This document shows, one piece after another, positions 14,130-22,426 of a stretch of 35,939 bases of DNA. Both the position numbers and the translations under genes were made by a program. This stretch comes from JAVBMJ01 sp031552535 (lineage in GTDB: Bacteria > Bacteroidota > Bacteroidia > Bacteroidales > Rikenellaceae). Location of the stretch: contig JAVBMJ010000066.1 of NCBI GenBank assembly GCA_031552535.1, positions 1-35,939 of the forward strand, read 5' to 3'. The notes beneath the pieces were generated by a model. That model made no database searches and was not told the DNA's origin. It saw only the letters and a list, made by a program, of their open reading frames with translations. How positions within the stretch are numbered: position 1 is the first letter of the stretch; every line of letters starts with the position of its first letter.

Positions 14130-15352
14130 TCAATTGGTTTTATGGTTATTGACTGATGTTGCATCTGGTTGAGATTCTTGCCGGTCAGTTTTTGTATCTC
14201 CCTGACCATCTGCTGTTCGTCCTGTGAGCAGAACGTGAGTGCGGTTCCGGTGCAGCCTGCACGCCCAGTGCGGCCGATTCGGTGTACATAGGTCTCGGCC
14301 ACGTCCGGAAGATCGTAGTTGATCACCATGTGAAGCTCTTTGATATCTATCCCCCGCGCGGCTATGTCGGTGGCTACCATGACCTTTACCACGCCCGACT
14401 TGAAATCGGAGAGCGCCCGTTGACGCTGGCTCTGGGATTTGTTGCCATGGATGGCATGGCTGACGATGCCTGCTTTTTTGAGTACGCGCGAGATACCGTC
14501 GGCCCCGTGCTTGGTGCGGGAAAACACTAATATCGATTTATCGGCCTCTTCCTTAAGTACCGAGATCAACAATCCTTTTTTATCGGGTTTTTCTACGAAA
14601 TATATATTCTGGTCGACCGTCTCCGCGGCACTCGATACAGGCGCCACCTCAACGCGCTCGGGATTGCGGAGTATCGAGCGTGATAACGACACAATCTCTT
14701 CGGGCATGGTGGCCGAGAAAAAAAGCGTTTGCCGTCTATCCGGTAACAGCGGCAGCAAGCGCCGGATGTCGGCAATGAAGCCCATGTCAAGCATCCTGTC
14801 GGCTTCATCGAGCACGAAATGGGTCAGCGAGTCGAGTTTCACCTCACCCTGGCCGATCAGGTCGAGAAGACGTCCCGGCGTTGCAACCAATATGTCCACC
14901 CCCTGGTGGAGCCGGTCTGTTTGCGGGCCCTGCTTCACTCCGCCGAAGATGACGGTATGGCGCAATTCTGTGTATTTCCCGTAATCCCCGAAGCAATCGT
15001 CTATCTGTATAGCCAATTCACGTGTCGGGGTGAGCACCAAAGCCCTTATGGGTCGTAACTCCTTTGCCCGGCCATGTGAACGCCCGCGACGATCACGACG
15101 GTTAGCATAAGTAAGGCCCGGGAGCAATCCATCCTTCGAAGAATCGTGCGGAGCATTCTCCATCAACTTCTGCAGAATGGGGATGGCGAAAGCCGCCGTT
15201 TTCCCTGTCCCGGTTTGGGCGATGCCGAAAATGTCTTTGCCTCTTTGCACGACCGGAATGGCCTGCACCTGTATCGGGGTTGGTTCGTTATATCCTTTTT
15301 CACGGACAGCCCGTAAAACCGGCTCCGTGATATTGAGTTCGTTAAATGTCAT
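14015..15352 (-). CDS. DEAD-box ATP-dependent RNA helicase (RhlE-like)
   Basis: All helicase motifs are present: Q motif (PTPIQVQAIP), Walker A AQTGTGKT (45-52), PTRELAIQ (about 109-116), DEAD (182-185), SAT (213-215), ARGIDI (about 332-337) and HRIGRTGR (357-364). It unwinds RNA duplexes in the cytoplasm, probably in ribosome assembly or cold adaptation. An Arg-rich insert (about 70-100, with ANRRDRRGRSHGRAKEL) sits between motif I and Ia, longer than usual for RhlE. The basic C-terminal tail (about 410-445) is encoded by the 115 nt shared with the cold-shock gene in another frame. The start ATG lies 13 nt after a GCCCGC/GCGGGC hairpin. Confidence 0.95.
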   Translation of the reverse strand: MTFNELNITEPVLRAVREKGYNEPTPIQVQAIPVVQRGKDIFGIAQTGTGKTAAFAIPILQKLMENAPHDSSKDGLLPGLTYANRRDRRGRSHGRAKELRPIRALVLTPTRELAIQIDDCFGDYGKYTELRHTVIFGGVKQGPQTDRLHQGVDILVATPGRLLDLIGQGEVKLDSLTHFVLDEADRMLDMGFIADIRRLLPLLPDRRQTLFFSATMPEEIVSLSRSILRNPERVEVAPVSSAAETVDQNIYFVEKPDKKGLLISVLKEEADKSILVFSRTKHGADGISRVLKKAGIVSHAIHGNKSQSQRQRALSDFKSGVVKVMVATDIAARGIDIKELHMVINYDLPDVAETYVHRIGRTGRAGCTGTALTFCSQDEQQMVREIQKLTGKNLNQMQHQSITIKPIEWQDQDHSENEKTRRKNMPSVSKNKNARRSDKPQARPR

Positions 15353-15365
15353 AAATAATTTTTGG

Positions 15366-15384
15366 GCCCGCTTTACCTGCGGGC
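15366..15384 (-). terminator. Short hairpin between the nitronate monooxygenase-like gene and the helicase
   Basis: GCCCGC (15366-15371) and GCGGGC (15379-15384) flank a short loop. Read on the minus strand, an AAAAATTATTT stretch and then the helicase ATG follow. It may terminate the upstream gene, or attenuate or shield the helicase start. Confidence 0.4.
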
Positions 15385-15433
15385 TGTGAGTTAGGTTATG
15401 GCCGCAAATGTTACGGCCTTCGGGAAGAAAGTG

Positions 15434-16507
15434 TTATAGCGCAGCGGCTTTGTGACGAAAAAAATCGGCTTTCAGCCGTTCCACCACCTCTTTCACGCTC
15501 TGGATCTTATCTGCCATATAGGCGTTGCTTCCGGCAAAGGCGTAGCCTTTGGCCATGTTCCCCCTGGCGGCATTATAGAGCGCTTTGATAATGCAGTACG
15601 GGCTTTTTGTGTAGTCGCAGGTGCGTATGCAGTGGAAAGGGCACGAACGCGGTTTCTGCTTCCCCTCCGCCACGCTACGGATGAACTCGCCGTCGAACGC
15701 CCGCCCAGGCATGCCTACCGGGCTCTGGATGATACGCACATCCTGCTCACCGGAGTTGATATACACTTTTTTGAATTCTATCGAAGCATCGCATTCTTCG
15801 GTCGGCACAAATATCGAGCCCATTTGTACCGCCGATGCCCCGAGTTCCATAAACCGCGCAATATCCGCCCCGGTCGATATTCCCCCTGCCGCTACCACGG
15901 GGATGTCTTTGCGGGCGGCGTAGCTATCGGCCAATGCGACCACCTCGGGAATCAGATGCTCAAGCGAATATTTTTCATCATCGATCTGTTCCGGCTTGAA
16001 CCCGAGATGTCCTCCAGCTTTGGGACCCTCGACTACTATGGCGTCGGGCAGGTATCCATAGGCGGCATCCCACTTATCGCATAGCACTTTAGCAGCCCTG
16101 GCCGAAGATACTATCGGTGCAAGGCGGGTAGAACAGCCCGCGGTGAGGTATGACGGCAGATCGAGCGGCAGGCCGGCTCCGGCAAAAATCACGTCGACCT
16201 TCTCTTCGATGGCAGTGCGAACCATGTCTGCGAAGTTGGACAGCGCTACCATGATGTTCACCCCGATCACCCCACAGGTCTTTTCCCGCGCTTTACGGAT
16301 CTCCTCCCGTAGCCCCTCTATACACTTATGCTCATAATTTCCTCGGGTCTGCGGATAAAGCAACCCCAGGCCGGCGGCGGAGATTACGCCGATGCCGCCT
16401 TCATTGGCTACTGCTGCGGCCAATCCGTTGAGCGATACGCCCACGCCCATGCCGCCTTGTATGATCGGAAGTGCGATCTCGCGGTCGCCGATACGAAATG
16501 AATTCAT
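15434..16507 (-). CDS. Nitronate monooxygenase/FabK-like FMN-dependent flavoprotein
   Basis: A TIM-barrel flavoprotein of 357 residues: IIQGGMGVGVSLNGLAAAVA at the N terminus, KAGGHLG (H167, the catalytic His of nitronate monooxygenases), and the FMN phosphate sites VVAAGGISTGADIARFMELG (204-223) and AVQMGSIF. Such enzymes oxidise nitronates, or, as FabK, reduce enoyl-ACP, so the substrate is uncertain. Unusually for a textbook nitronate monooxygenase, residues 289-305 hold four cysteines, C-x3-C-x3-C-x7-C (SCPFHCIRTCDYTKSPYC), which could bind metal or an Fe-S cluster. It is a single gene with a -7 box about 190 nt upstream; the long leader overlaps a region of repeats. Confidence 0.88.
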   Translation of the reverse strand: MNSFRIGDREIALPIIQGGMGVGVSLNGLAAAVANEGGIGVISAAGLGLLYPQTRGNYEHKCIEGLREEIRKAREKTCGVIGVNIMVALSNFADMVRTAIEEKVDVIFAGAGLPLDLPSYLTAGCSTRLAPIVSSARAAKVLCDKWDAAYGYLPDAIVVEGPKAGGHLGFKPEQIDDEKYSLEHLIPEVVALADSYAARKDIPVVAAGGISTGADIARFMELGASAVQMGSIFVPTEECDASIEFKKVYINSGEQDVRIIQSPVGMPGRAFDGEFIRSVAEGKQKPRSCPFHCIRTCDYTKSPYCIIKALYNAARGNMAKGYAFAGSNAYMADKIQSVKEVVERLKADFFRHKAAAL

Positions 16508-16693
16508 ATATCTACATCGTTGAAATTTGACAAATGCCGTCTTCAGTCATACAACGAACTTACTCGGGCAATTATTGCCGAAACACAGTAAGCTTAATCT
16601 GGTCGATTTCAACGATGGAAAGAACCGGACCACAAGGTGTCCGGGAAAATGCAAAGCAGAGAAGGATCGGAATGAACTCGCGTTGTTTCGCCG

Positions 16694-16701
16694 CAAAGGT
16701 A
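16694..16701 (-). promoter_or_regulatory. Bacteroidetes -7 element for the nitronate monooxygenase-like gene
   Basis: TACCTTTG on the minus strand fits TAnnTTTG. It lies next to the end of a palindromic repeat (16709 onward) and would give a leader of about 180 nt. Confidence 0.45.
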
Positions 16702-16708
16702 CAAAATA

Positions 16709-16874
16709 TTTAGAAACTGTTTAAAAATATTACCGAAATTATTTTTCACATATTCCCGATAGTGTTTTTCGCCGGTATGAAGCTGTATATCGGGAATATG
16801 GAGCAAGCCCTGGCGGAAGAATACCGGAAATAGCTGTATAACAACGAGAGAAATATTCTTAAACAGTTCCTGGG
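16709..16874. repeat. MITE-like repeat, variant with a different interior
   Basis: The ends TTTAGAAACTGTTTAAAAAT and AATATTCTTAAACAGTTCCT are inverted copies. The interior has its own perfect 13-bp inverted repeat, CATATTCCCGATA (16749-16761) and TATCGGGAATATG (16788-16800), unrelated to the interior of the 9464 copy. Same ends with a different cargo suggests trans-mobilisation. Confidence 0.7.
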
Positions 16875-16911
16875 TATTTCCCATAAGTTACCGTAAAAAT
16901 GTTCGAATGTC

Positions 16912-16943
16912 TTGTGTTATTATAAAAAAATTTAATACATTTG
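16912..16943 (+). promoter_or_regulatory. Bacteroidetes promoter for the PUR-family gene
   Basis: TTG (16912-16914), a 21-nt spacer and TACATTTG (16936-16943) match the -33/-7 consensus. The predicted start near 16950 puts a complete repeat element (17007-17170) inside a leader of about 260 nt. Confidence 0.6.
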
Positions 16944-17006
16944 TTTTGAACGATCGCAACCGTAGTCAGCAGAATCTGCGGACGGCTCATGATGCCCGCG
17001 AACTAA

Positions 17007-17170
17007 GATGTTGCCTAATTTTCCGATTGAAAATAGTTGCGAATTATTTCAGGGCTATTTTACGCGAAAATCGAGGAGTATAGCGGGGCTATGTAACAAA
17101 ATTTTCAGGGAAAAGAGGCCAAAAAGAAACGACAAATGTTTTCTATAGGAAATTTAGACAGACTCTAAGA
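17007..17170. repeat. MITE-like palindromic repeat in a gene leader
   Basis: It runs from TGCCTAATTTTCCGATTGAA to GGAAATTTAGACAGACTCTA. The inner arms TTTTACGCGAAAATCGAGGA and AACAAAATTTTCAGGGAAAA are diverged relatives of the 9464 interior. It ends about 40 nt before the ATG at 17211. Confidence 0.7.
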
Positions 17171-17210
17171 TAACTGATTGGACTATTTACTACAAAAACA
17201 AAAGCAAAGC

Positions 17211-17549
17211 ATGGTTGATTTTGACTTCAGGAAGGAAGCAGATGCGGAAAATGGCGAAGAAGTTTTCTCCAAAGTGGTGAGAGCCGGAAGGAGAACCTAT
17301 TTTTTCGATGTTAAAGCGACTAAAAACGACGATTATTATTTGACAATAACCGAAAGCCGCAAAAAACAGGGTAAAGACGGGAGTTTCTTCTACGACAAAC
17401 ACAAAATCTATCTATACAAAGAAGATTTCGAGAAATTTGCCGATGGTTTTGAAGAGGTAGTAGAATATGTAAAGAAACATAAGCCCGATTTCTTCAACTC
17501 TCCCGCCGCTTCCGGTCCATCGGTAGATGAGGAATTCGAAAAGTTGTAG
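17211..17549 (+). CDS. PUR-family (DUF3276) DNA/RNA-binding protein
   Basis: The 112-residue protein contains EEVFSKVVRAGRRTYFFDVK and DDYYLTITESRKKQGKDG, then HKIYLYKEDFEKFADGFEEV: the beta-beta-beta-beta-alpha PUR repeat of the small bacterial PurA-like proteins (DUF3276), which bind single-stranded nucleic acids, probably as dimers. I chose the ATG at 17211; a TTG at 17178 would add 11 residues without similarity to the family. A good TTG/TAnnTTTG promoter lies 270 nt upstream, with a repeat element in the leader. The acidic tail (PSVDEEFEKL) is as I expect for the family. Family call sure; the biological role in Bacteroidetes is not established. Confidence 0.9.
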   Translation: MVDFDFRKEADAENGEEVFSKVVRAGRRTYFFDVKATKNDDYYLTITESRKKQGKDGSFFYDKHKIYLYKEDFEKFADGFEEVVEYVKKHKPDFFNSPAASGPSVDEEFEKL

Positions 17550-17744
17550 TTACAGGCTTCATGTCTCATCCTTCATACCCGGGGGGCTGTTCATCTCCAA
17601 GCAAGTTAGGGAGCAGGAAGACCGGGTCCCGGTCCGGTAGGATTTGCGAAGTAATCCCGGCTGTCCCTGGCTTGGGAATCTGAACGCAAGGCGTCCATGT
17701 GGGGGATTCTCATGCCGGGAGAGATTTGTAATCTCTTTAAAATA

Positions 17745-17760
17745 CATTTCCTATAGAAAA
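17745..17760. repeat. Right-end fragment of the MITE-like repeat at the mnmA start
   Basis: CATTTCCTATAGAAAATT resembles the inner part of the element ends (compare TTTTCTATAGGAAATTTA at 17138). It lies where the start codon of the mnmA-like gene should be. Confidence 0.5.
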
Positions 17761-18868
17761 TTCACACAAACCATCAGTCGTTTTAGGATTCAGCGGGGGA
17801 ATCGATTCGTGCGAAGCAGCCCGGGAGTTTAGCGGTTCGGGTTACCGGGTTTTGGCCTTGACTCTCGACATGACGGGCGATGCTGATATGGTAACCAGGG
17901 CCGCAGAACGTGCCGGCGAATTAGGGTTGGAATGGATGTGCCTGGATGTGCGGGACGAGTTCCGCCGGAAAGTGGTGGACGGTTTTGTGTCGGAATACGC
18001 GTCCGGCCGGACGCCGTCGCCATGCGTGAGGTGCAATACTATGGTAAAATGGCGCTTTCTCGACGAGGTGGCCATCTCGCGTGGCATCCGGCATATCGCT
18101 ACGGGGCACTACTTCCGTCTTTCCCATGGCGGTAACGGCAAGGTATATATACGTAAAGCCGCCGATCCATACAAAGACCAATCGTATTATTTATGGGATA
18201 TCCCGCAACCCCTGCTCCGGAAGGCGTTAACACCTATGGGGGAAAAGATCAAAAAAGAGATTGCCGGTTCCAGTAACGCATATACGGGACAACGTGAAAG
18301 CATGGGAATTTGTTTCCTCCGGGGACGTCCGTGCAATGAATTTATAGGAGAACGTGTGCCGGAGTCGCCGGGCGATGTAGTGGATGCTGAGGGACGCGTA
18401 ATCGGAATACATAAAGGCATTGCCTTTTACACCGTCGGGCAGAAACGCTGTCCGGGGATCTTCCTGAACGATACTGGAAATTACAGTATATCGGGCGACA
18501 TGGTACGCGGCGCCGCCGTCCGCCTGCCCGCGGGCCAATGCGTGACAGGCATCGAACCGGAGTTGAACCGTGTTGTTATCGGGTCGGACACGGATCTTTA
18601 CCATCACCGGCTCATCGTGTCATTACGCAGGGAAGTGTTGGCGGGCGAACTCTTTTCGGCCGGCGACGTTACGGCGGTAATAAGGGGTATAGGACGTAAT
18701 CCTGGAGGGTTTTGCCGCATCAGGGCCATTCCCGGACGGACAGACAACGACAGCCGTATTATCGTAGAGTTGAGCGATCCAGCATGGGCGCCGTCGCCGG
18801 GACAGCCCGTTGTTTTCTATCGCGGCGACCTGGTGGTTGGAGGAGGAATCCTCGAACAGGCCTTATAG
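17753..18868 (+). CDS. mnmA: MnmA-like tRNA 2-thiouridine(34) synthase lacking a normal start codon
   Basis: The frame encodes the PP-loop ATPase site GFSGGIDS (S14-S19 counting from an ATA at 17753), the PSPCVRCN motif with a catalytic Cys (about C94), ATGHYFRL, DQSYYLWDI and GICFLRG with the second Cys (about C187), then the C-terminal beta-barrel (GQKRCPGIF onward). MnmA adenylates U34 of Lys/Glu/Gln tRNAs and thiolates it. Between the in-frame stop at 17738 and the PP-loop there is no ATG, GTG or TTG. The first canonical start, TTG 17852, would delete the ATP site. A repeat-end fragment occupies the expected start. The gene is therefore either disrupted, perhaps a dispensable paralogue, or translated from a non-standard codon. 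A dead transposase overlaps its 3' end. Confidence 0.8.
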   Translation: MENSHKPSVVLGFSGGIDSCEAAREFSGSGYRVLALTLDMTGDADMVTRAAERAGELGLEWMCLDVRDEFRRKVVDGFVSEYASGRTPSPCVRCNTMVKWRFLDEVAISRGIRHIATGHYFRLSHGGNGKVYIRKAADPYKDQSYYLWDIPQPLLRKALTPMGEKIKKEIAGSSNAYTGQRESMGICFLRGRPCNEFIGERVPESPGDVVDAEGRVIGIHKGIAFYTVGQKRCPGIFLNDTGNYSISGDMVRGAAVRLPAGQCVTGIEPELNRVVIGSDTDLYHHRLIVSLRREVLAGELFSAGDVTAVIRGIGRNPGGFCRIRAIPGRTDNDSRIIVELSDPAWAPSPGQPVVFYRGDLVVGGGILEQAL

Positions 18869-19868
18869 TAATCCATAATGGGATCTCTGTTTTCGTAACC
18901 GGGATCGCAAATAGAGATACCATTTCACGTAGTTTTGGTAGTGAACTTTTGATAATCCTCGATGTAGCGATATGTTCCGTTTCAGATGTCCGAAGAACGA
19001 TTCGAGCGAGTTGCCTGACTTAGGGAGGCCGGATTATCCAGATAGTGGAACATGGCGGGCAGCGCACGGCGAATGTGGACGAATGCCTTGCGGACCATCT
19101 TGTGGGTGAACCATGCCCGTCGGGGATCGTCATCAAGGATGGTCTTTTGATTGAGATATTCGCGGTGGCGTTCTTCCCAGCGGATCAGGTCCACAACCCA
19201 ATGCCCCATTGTTCCCGGTCGGTAATCGAGTTCAGGCGACACACTATCCGGCGCAGGTCCCGCCCGGCATCGCTCCGGGGGTGGCGCGTTAAACATTCGC
19301 GCTGAATGTGAACCGTACAGCGTTGTACGATAGCTCCCGGGCAGTTTTTTCTTACCGCCTTGATGATGTTACGAGCTACATCGGTGGTTACGCTCTCAAT
19401 CTCAACCCCTAAACTCAATATGTTTTCAAGGTCTTCGCGCAGCTCATCTTACCACTCGCCGTCGGTCAAACGATACAGGATCGTCGCTTTGACATTGTTG
19501 TCCCGATAAAGCTCCAGACACAGCTTATTGGCAAAGTACGTCCCGTCGATCATCAGATTCAGCTTCTCGCTACGTCGAATCTCCCATTGAGGATAGTGGA
19601 TTAGATACTCGTCGAACCAACAACGTAGATTACGCTCGCTATACCCACTTTGGGTGCTTAGCTGACGTAAAGTCTGCTTGCCCAGAATCCAACGCTCAAA
19701 CCATTCGAACCATATAAAACGATTAGCGGATGAAATATCATTGCGAGAAAATGTAAAATAACTCAACCGGTTTTTACACTTAAATCGCTGATGATTATTC
19801 TGACGGCCATTCTTAACAACATCTAAAAAAACACAGTGTGGGCAGCCAACACGAGGGGAACGGGACAT
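18863..19868 (-). pseudogene. Degenerate IS256-type transposase, Zn-binding variant
   Basis: Pieces in three frames assemble into one transposase. The N terminus has a zinc finger (CPHCVFLDVVKNGRQNNHQR ... FKC). A first catalytic Asp lies in LMIDGTYF and a second in IESVTTD, followed by the RCTVHIQRECL motif of MULE-type enzymes, and the probable catalytic Glu lies in NSLESFFGHLKRNISL. It is broken by an in-frame stop at 19449-19451 (after TDGEW), a frameshift near 19200-19215 in a G-run (EQWG to HWVVDLIRW) and a second near 19030 (LDNP to GLPKSGNS). The last codons overlap the stop of the mnmA-like gene. A hairpin with arms TTTGATG/CATCAAA lies just upstream (about 19880-19907). The element is dead but could once have mobilised short repeats. 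Confidence 0.8.
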
Positions 19869-19979
19869 AAAAAAAGCAGTTTGATGAAATAAATTCCATC
19901 AAACTACTCATAAAACAAATAGTAATAAAGATTTACAGCCGATTAATCAGATGTTTTTGTCCATTATACCTTATTAATA

Positions 19980-20010
19980 TCTCCTGTGGAAAATCAGACA
20001 GTTTCTTAAC
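19980..20010. repeat. End fragment of the MITE-like repeat beside lpxA
   Basis: TCTCCTGTGGAAAATCAGAC followed by AGTTTCTTAAC matches the right end of the longer copies. It ends about 14 nt from the lpxA stop codon, so it lies in the 3' end of the lipid A transcript. Confidence 0.6.
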
Positions 20011-20023
20011 GCGCCAACGCACC

Positions 20024-20827
20024 CTAATCTATATCTTCACCATCTTTCAGTTTGTTGAAGGGCTTCAGTATGCCGCGCTTCGATTCCCGTATGAATTCCA
20101 CTATCATATCGCGCTCCTCGCTCTGCGGCACCTGCTCCATCACCATGTCGCATGCTTTGCCATATGCGTAGCCGCTCTGGAAAATGACACGGAAAATATC
20201 ATGAATATGGGCTATCTGCTCGGGCGTGAATCCCCTGCGGCGCAACCCGATAAAATTGGCGCCTACGAACGACAGCGGGAAATGCGCCGCTTTAACGTAA
20301 GGGGGGACATCCTTGCCAACCAGCGAGCCTCCGCTGATCATGGTGTGGGCTCCTATCCGGCAAAACTGATGGACAGCCACATGGCCTCCCAGGATAGCCC
20401 AATCTTGTACCTCGACCTCTCCGGCAAGCGATACCCGATTCGACAAAACACAATTATTGCCTACAACACAATCGTGCCCGATATGGACATAAGCCATCAG
20501 CAAAGTATTGCTGCCCACTATGGTAGTCCCCTTGGCTGCGGTCCCGCGATTTATCGTGACGCATTCCCGTATAGTGGTATTGTCTCCCACCACTGCGGTA
20601 GAGTACTCTCCCCTGAACTTCAAATCCTGTGGCAAACCGGCAACAACAGCGGCGGTATGCACCTTGCATCCTTTGCCCAGGCGGGCGCCGTCGAGGATAA
20701 CCGCCCCGGGACCGATCCAACAACCGTCGCCGATCACGACATCGCCGGCAACATATGCAAAAGGTTCTACGGTAACCCCCTCGCCTATGCTGGCTTTAGG
20801 GTCGATATGAGCTAAGCTGCTTATCAT
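20024..20827 (-). CDS. lpxA: Acyl-ACP--UDP-N-acetylglucosamine O-acyltransferase
   Basis: LpxA transfers a 3-hydroxyacyl chain from ACP to the 3-OH of UDP-GlcNAc, the first step of lipid A synthesis, in the cytoplasm. The chain shows the left-handed beta-helix hexapeptides from IDPKASIGEGVTVEPFAYVA onward. The catalytic His lies in VHIGHDCVVGNN (about H118), GLPQDLKFRGE is a family signature, and FIGLRRRGFTPEQIAHIHDI begins the C-terminal helical domain. I chose the internal ATG (20827), because family members start MIS...I.P.A.IG; an ATG at 20860 would add 11 residues. It follows lpxC-fabZ by about 155 nt on the same strand, the usual Bacteroidetes order. Confidence 0.95.
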   Translation of the reverse strand: MISSLAHIDPKASIGEGVTVEPFAYVAGDVVIGDGCWIGPGAVILDGARLGKGCKVHTAAVVAGLPQDLKFRGEYSTAVVGDNTTIRECVTINRGTAAKGTTIVGSNTLLMAYVHIGHDCVVGNNCVLSNRVSLAGEVEVQDWAILGGHVAVHQFCRIGAHTMISGGSLVGKDVPPYVKAAHFPLSFVGANFIGLRRRGFTPEQIAHIHDIFRVIFQSGYAYGKACDMVMEQVPQSEERDMIVEFIRESKRGILKPFNKLKDGEDID

Positions 20828-20981
20828 ATTATTCGGCTTGATGTTATATTTACCGGTCATATTGTCTGGGGCGCCGATTCGCCGGTTTTAAACACCGCCC
20901 GTCATGCATCCTGTTTTACCACTCCTGAGGCAAACCGCTCCGGAAACAACAACTCCAAATCCTTTGCGTTTACACGGCAGA

Positions 20982-22379
20982 TTATATTTTATTCTTTGCC
21001 ACCTGCGCCATGAGCAGGGCTTCGGTGGTCAACTGTCCTCCGACAAAAGCCCTCGCCTCCATCATCACGATTCCGCGGCGGATAGGCTCCGTAAGACGCA
21101 ACTCGAACTGCAGGGTATCGCCCGGAACGACCTTACGCTTGAACTTAACCCCGTCGATCTTCATGAAATAGGTTGAATAATTTTCCGGATCCGCCAGATT
21201 ATGCAGTGCAAGAATACCGCCACACTGCGCCATGGCCTCGACGATAAGTACTCCCGGCATCACAGGCTCCTCGGGGAAATGACCCACAAAGAACGGCTCA
21301 TTCATTGTGACGTTCTTTATCCCAACGACAAAATCGGGCCTGATATCTATAATCTTATCCACCAACAGGAACGGCGGACGGTGGGGCAATATGCCCCTTA
21401 CGGCGTTGATATCGTATACGGGCTCATCGGCGGGGTTGTACTTGATCCGGGGCTTCACACCTTCCTTTTTCAATGCCCGGCGGATACCCTTAATAATCTC
21501 CGTATTCGCGAAATGCCCGGGGCGCATGGCCACAACGCGTCCTTTTATGCGCATACCAAGCAATGCGAAATCACCCAGTATGTCGAGCAGTTTATGGCGT
21601 GCAGGTTCGTTGGAGAAACGCAGCTCCAGGTTATTGAGATACCCCCTCGAATCTACCGTGATCTCGTCCTTACCGAATATTTTTTTCAGGCGCAACAATT
21701 CCTGTTCCGAGATCGGGTTTTCCACGATCACGATAGCGTTGTCCAGGTCACCTCCCTTTATCAGGTTGAGATTCAACAGGGGCTCCAACTCGTGCAGGAA
21801 AACAAATGTGCGGCACGGAGCTATCCCCGTCGCAAAATCGTCGCCCTCTTTATACGACGCATACTGGTTACCCAGAACCTTCGAGTTATAATCAATCATC
21901 ACCGAAACGTTGTAAACGTCTTCGGGATACATCGTGATCTCGACACCCTTTTCCGGGATCGAAAACGTAGTCTTTTCGGTAACTTCAAAGAATTTACGCC
22001 CGGCATCCTGCTCCACAACCCCGGTTTCGGCGATCTGCCGCGCATATTCACGCGCCGATCCGTCCATTATCGGCACTTCGGGTCCGTCGATCTCGATCAC
22101 GGCATTATCCACCCCGCTATTCCACAAGGCGGACATGATATGTTCTATCGTGCTTACCCGTGCTCCACCCTTTTCTATCGTGGTTCCGCGCGAGGTGTCG
22201 GTTACATACTCGGCCAATGCCTCTATCTGCGGTGCCCCGTCGATATCGACACGCTTGAAAACGATCCCCGAGTCGGCCCCGGCGGGCAGCACGGTCATCG
22301 TAACGTTCACACCAGTGTGCAATCCTTTCCCTTTAAACGAAATGGGCGAAACTATGGTTTTCTGTTTGGTCGAAATCAT
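20982..22379 (-). CDS. lpxC/fabZ: Bifunctional UDP-3-O-acyl-GlcNAc deacetylase / 3-hydroxyacyl-ACP dehydratase
   Basis: Residues 1 to about 305 are LpxC, the zinc deacetylase committing to lipid A: STIEHIMSAL (E79, H80), RHKLLDILGD (H262, D266) and MRPGHF (H289) give the zinc ligands and the acid/base residues. Residues about 318-465 are FabZ, the hot-dog dehydratase of fatty acid elongation: LPHRPPFLLVDKI (H333) and GHFPEEPVMPGVLIVEA (E381). The fusion is characteristic of Bacteroidetes and joins hydroxyacyl-ACP supply and use. The ATG at 22379 is preceded by a good -7 box (TACCTTTG). Length of 465 residues is normal. Not truncated. Confidence 0.97.
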   Translation of the reverse strand: MISTKQKTIVSPISFKGKGLHTGVNVTMTVLPAGADSGIVFKRVDIDGAPQIEALAEYVTDTSRGTTIEKGGARVSTIEHIMSALWNSGVDNAVIEIDGPEVPIMDGSAREYARQIAETGVVEQDAGRKFFEVTEKTTFSIPEKGVEITMYPEDVYNVSVMIDYNSKVLGNQYASYKEGDDFATGIAPCRTFVFLHELEPLLNLNLIKGGDLDNAIVIVENPISEQELLRLKKIFGKDEITVDSRGYLNNLELRFSNEPARHKLLDILGDFALLGMRIKGRVVAMRPGHFANTEIIKGIRRALKKEGVKPRIKYNPADEPVYDINAVRGILPHRPPFLLVDKIIDIRPDFVVGIKNVTMNEPFFVGHFPEEPVMPGVLIVEAMAQCGGILALHNLADPENYSTYFMKIDGVKFKRKVVPGDTLQFELRLTEPIRRGIVMMEARAFVGGQLTTEALLMAQVAKNKI

Positions 22380-22426
22380 ATCTGTATGACTAACGCTAAA
22401 TTAACCCGTAAACACAATTTTGCCCA

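Noticed and set aside
16609..16884. Minus-strand 91-codon frame
   Set aside because: Almost all of it lies inside a palindromic repeat; no protein features.
18863..19868. Three separate small genes on the minus strand
   Set aside because: The fragments join in order into one transposase with a stop and two frameshifts, so they are one pseudogene.
20982..22379. LpxC-FabZ fusion as a novelty
   Set aside because: Well known as the normal form in Bacteroidetes.
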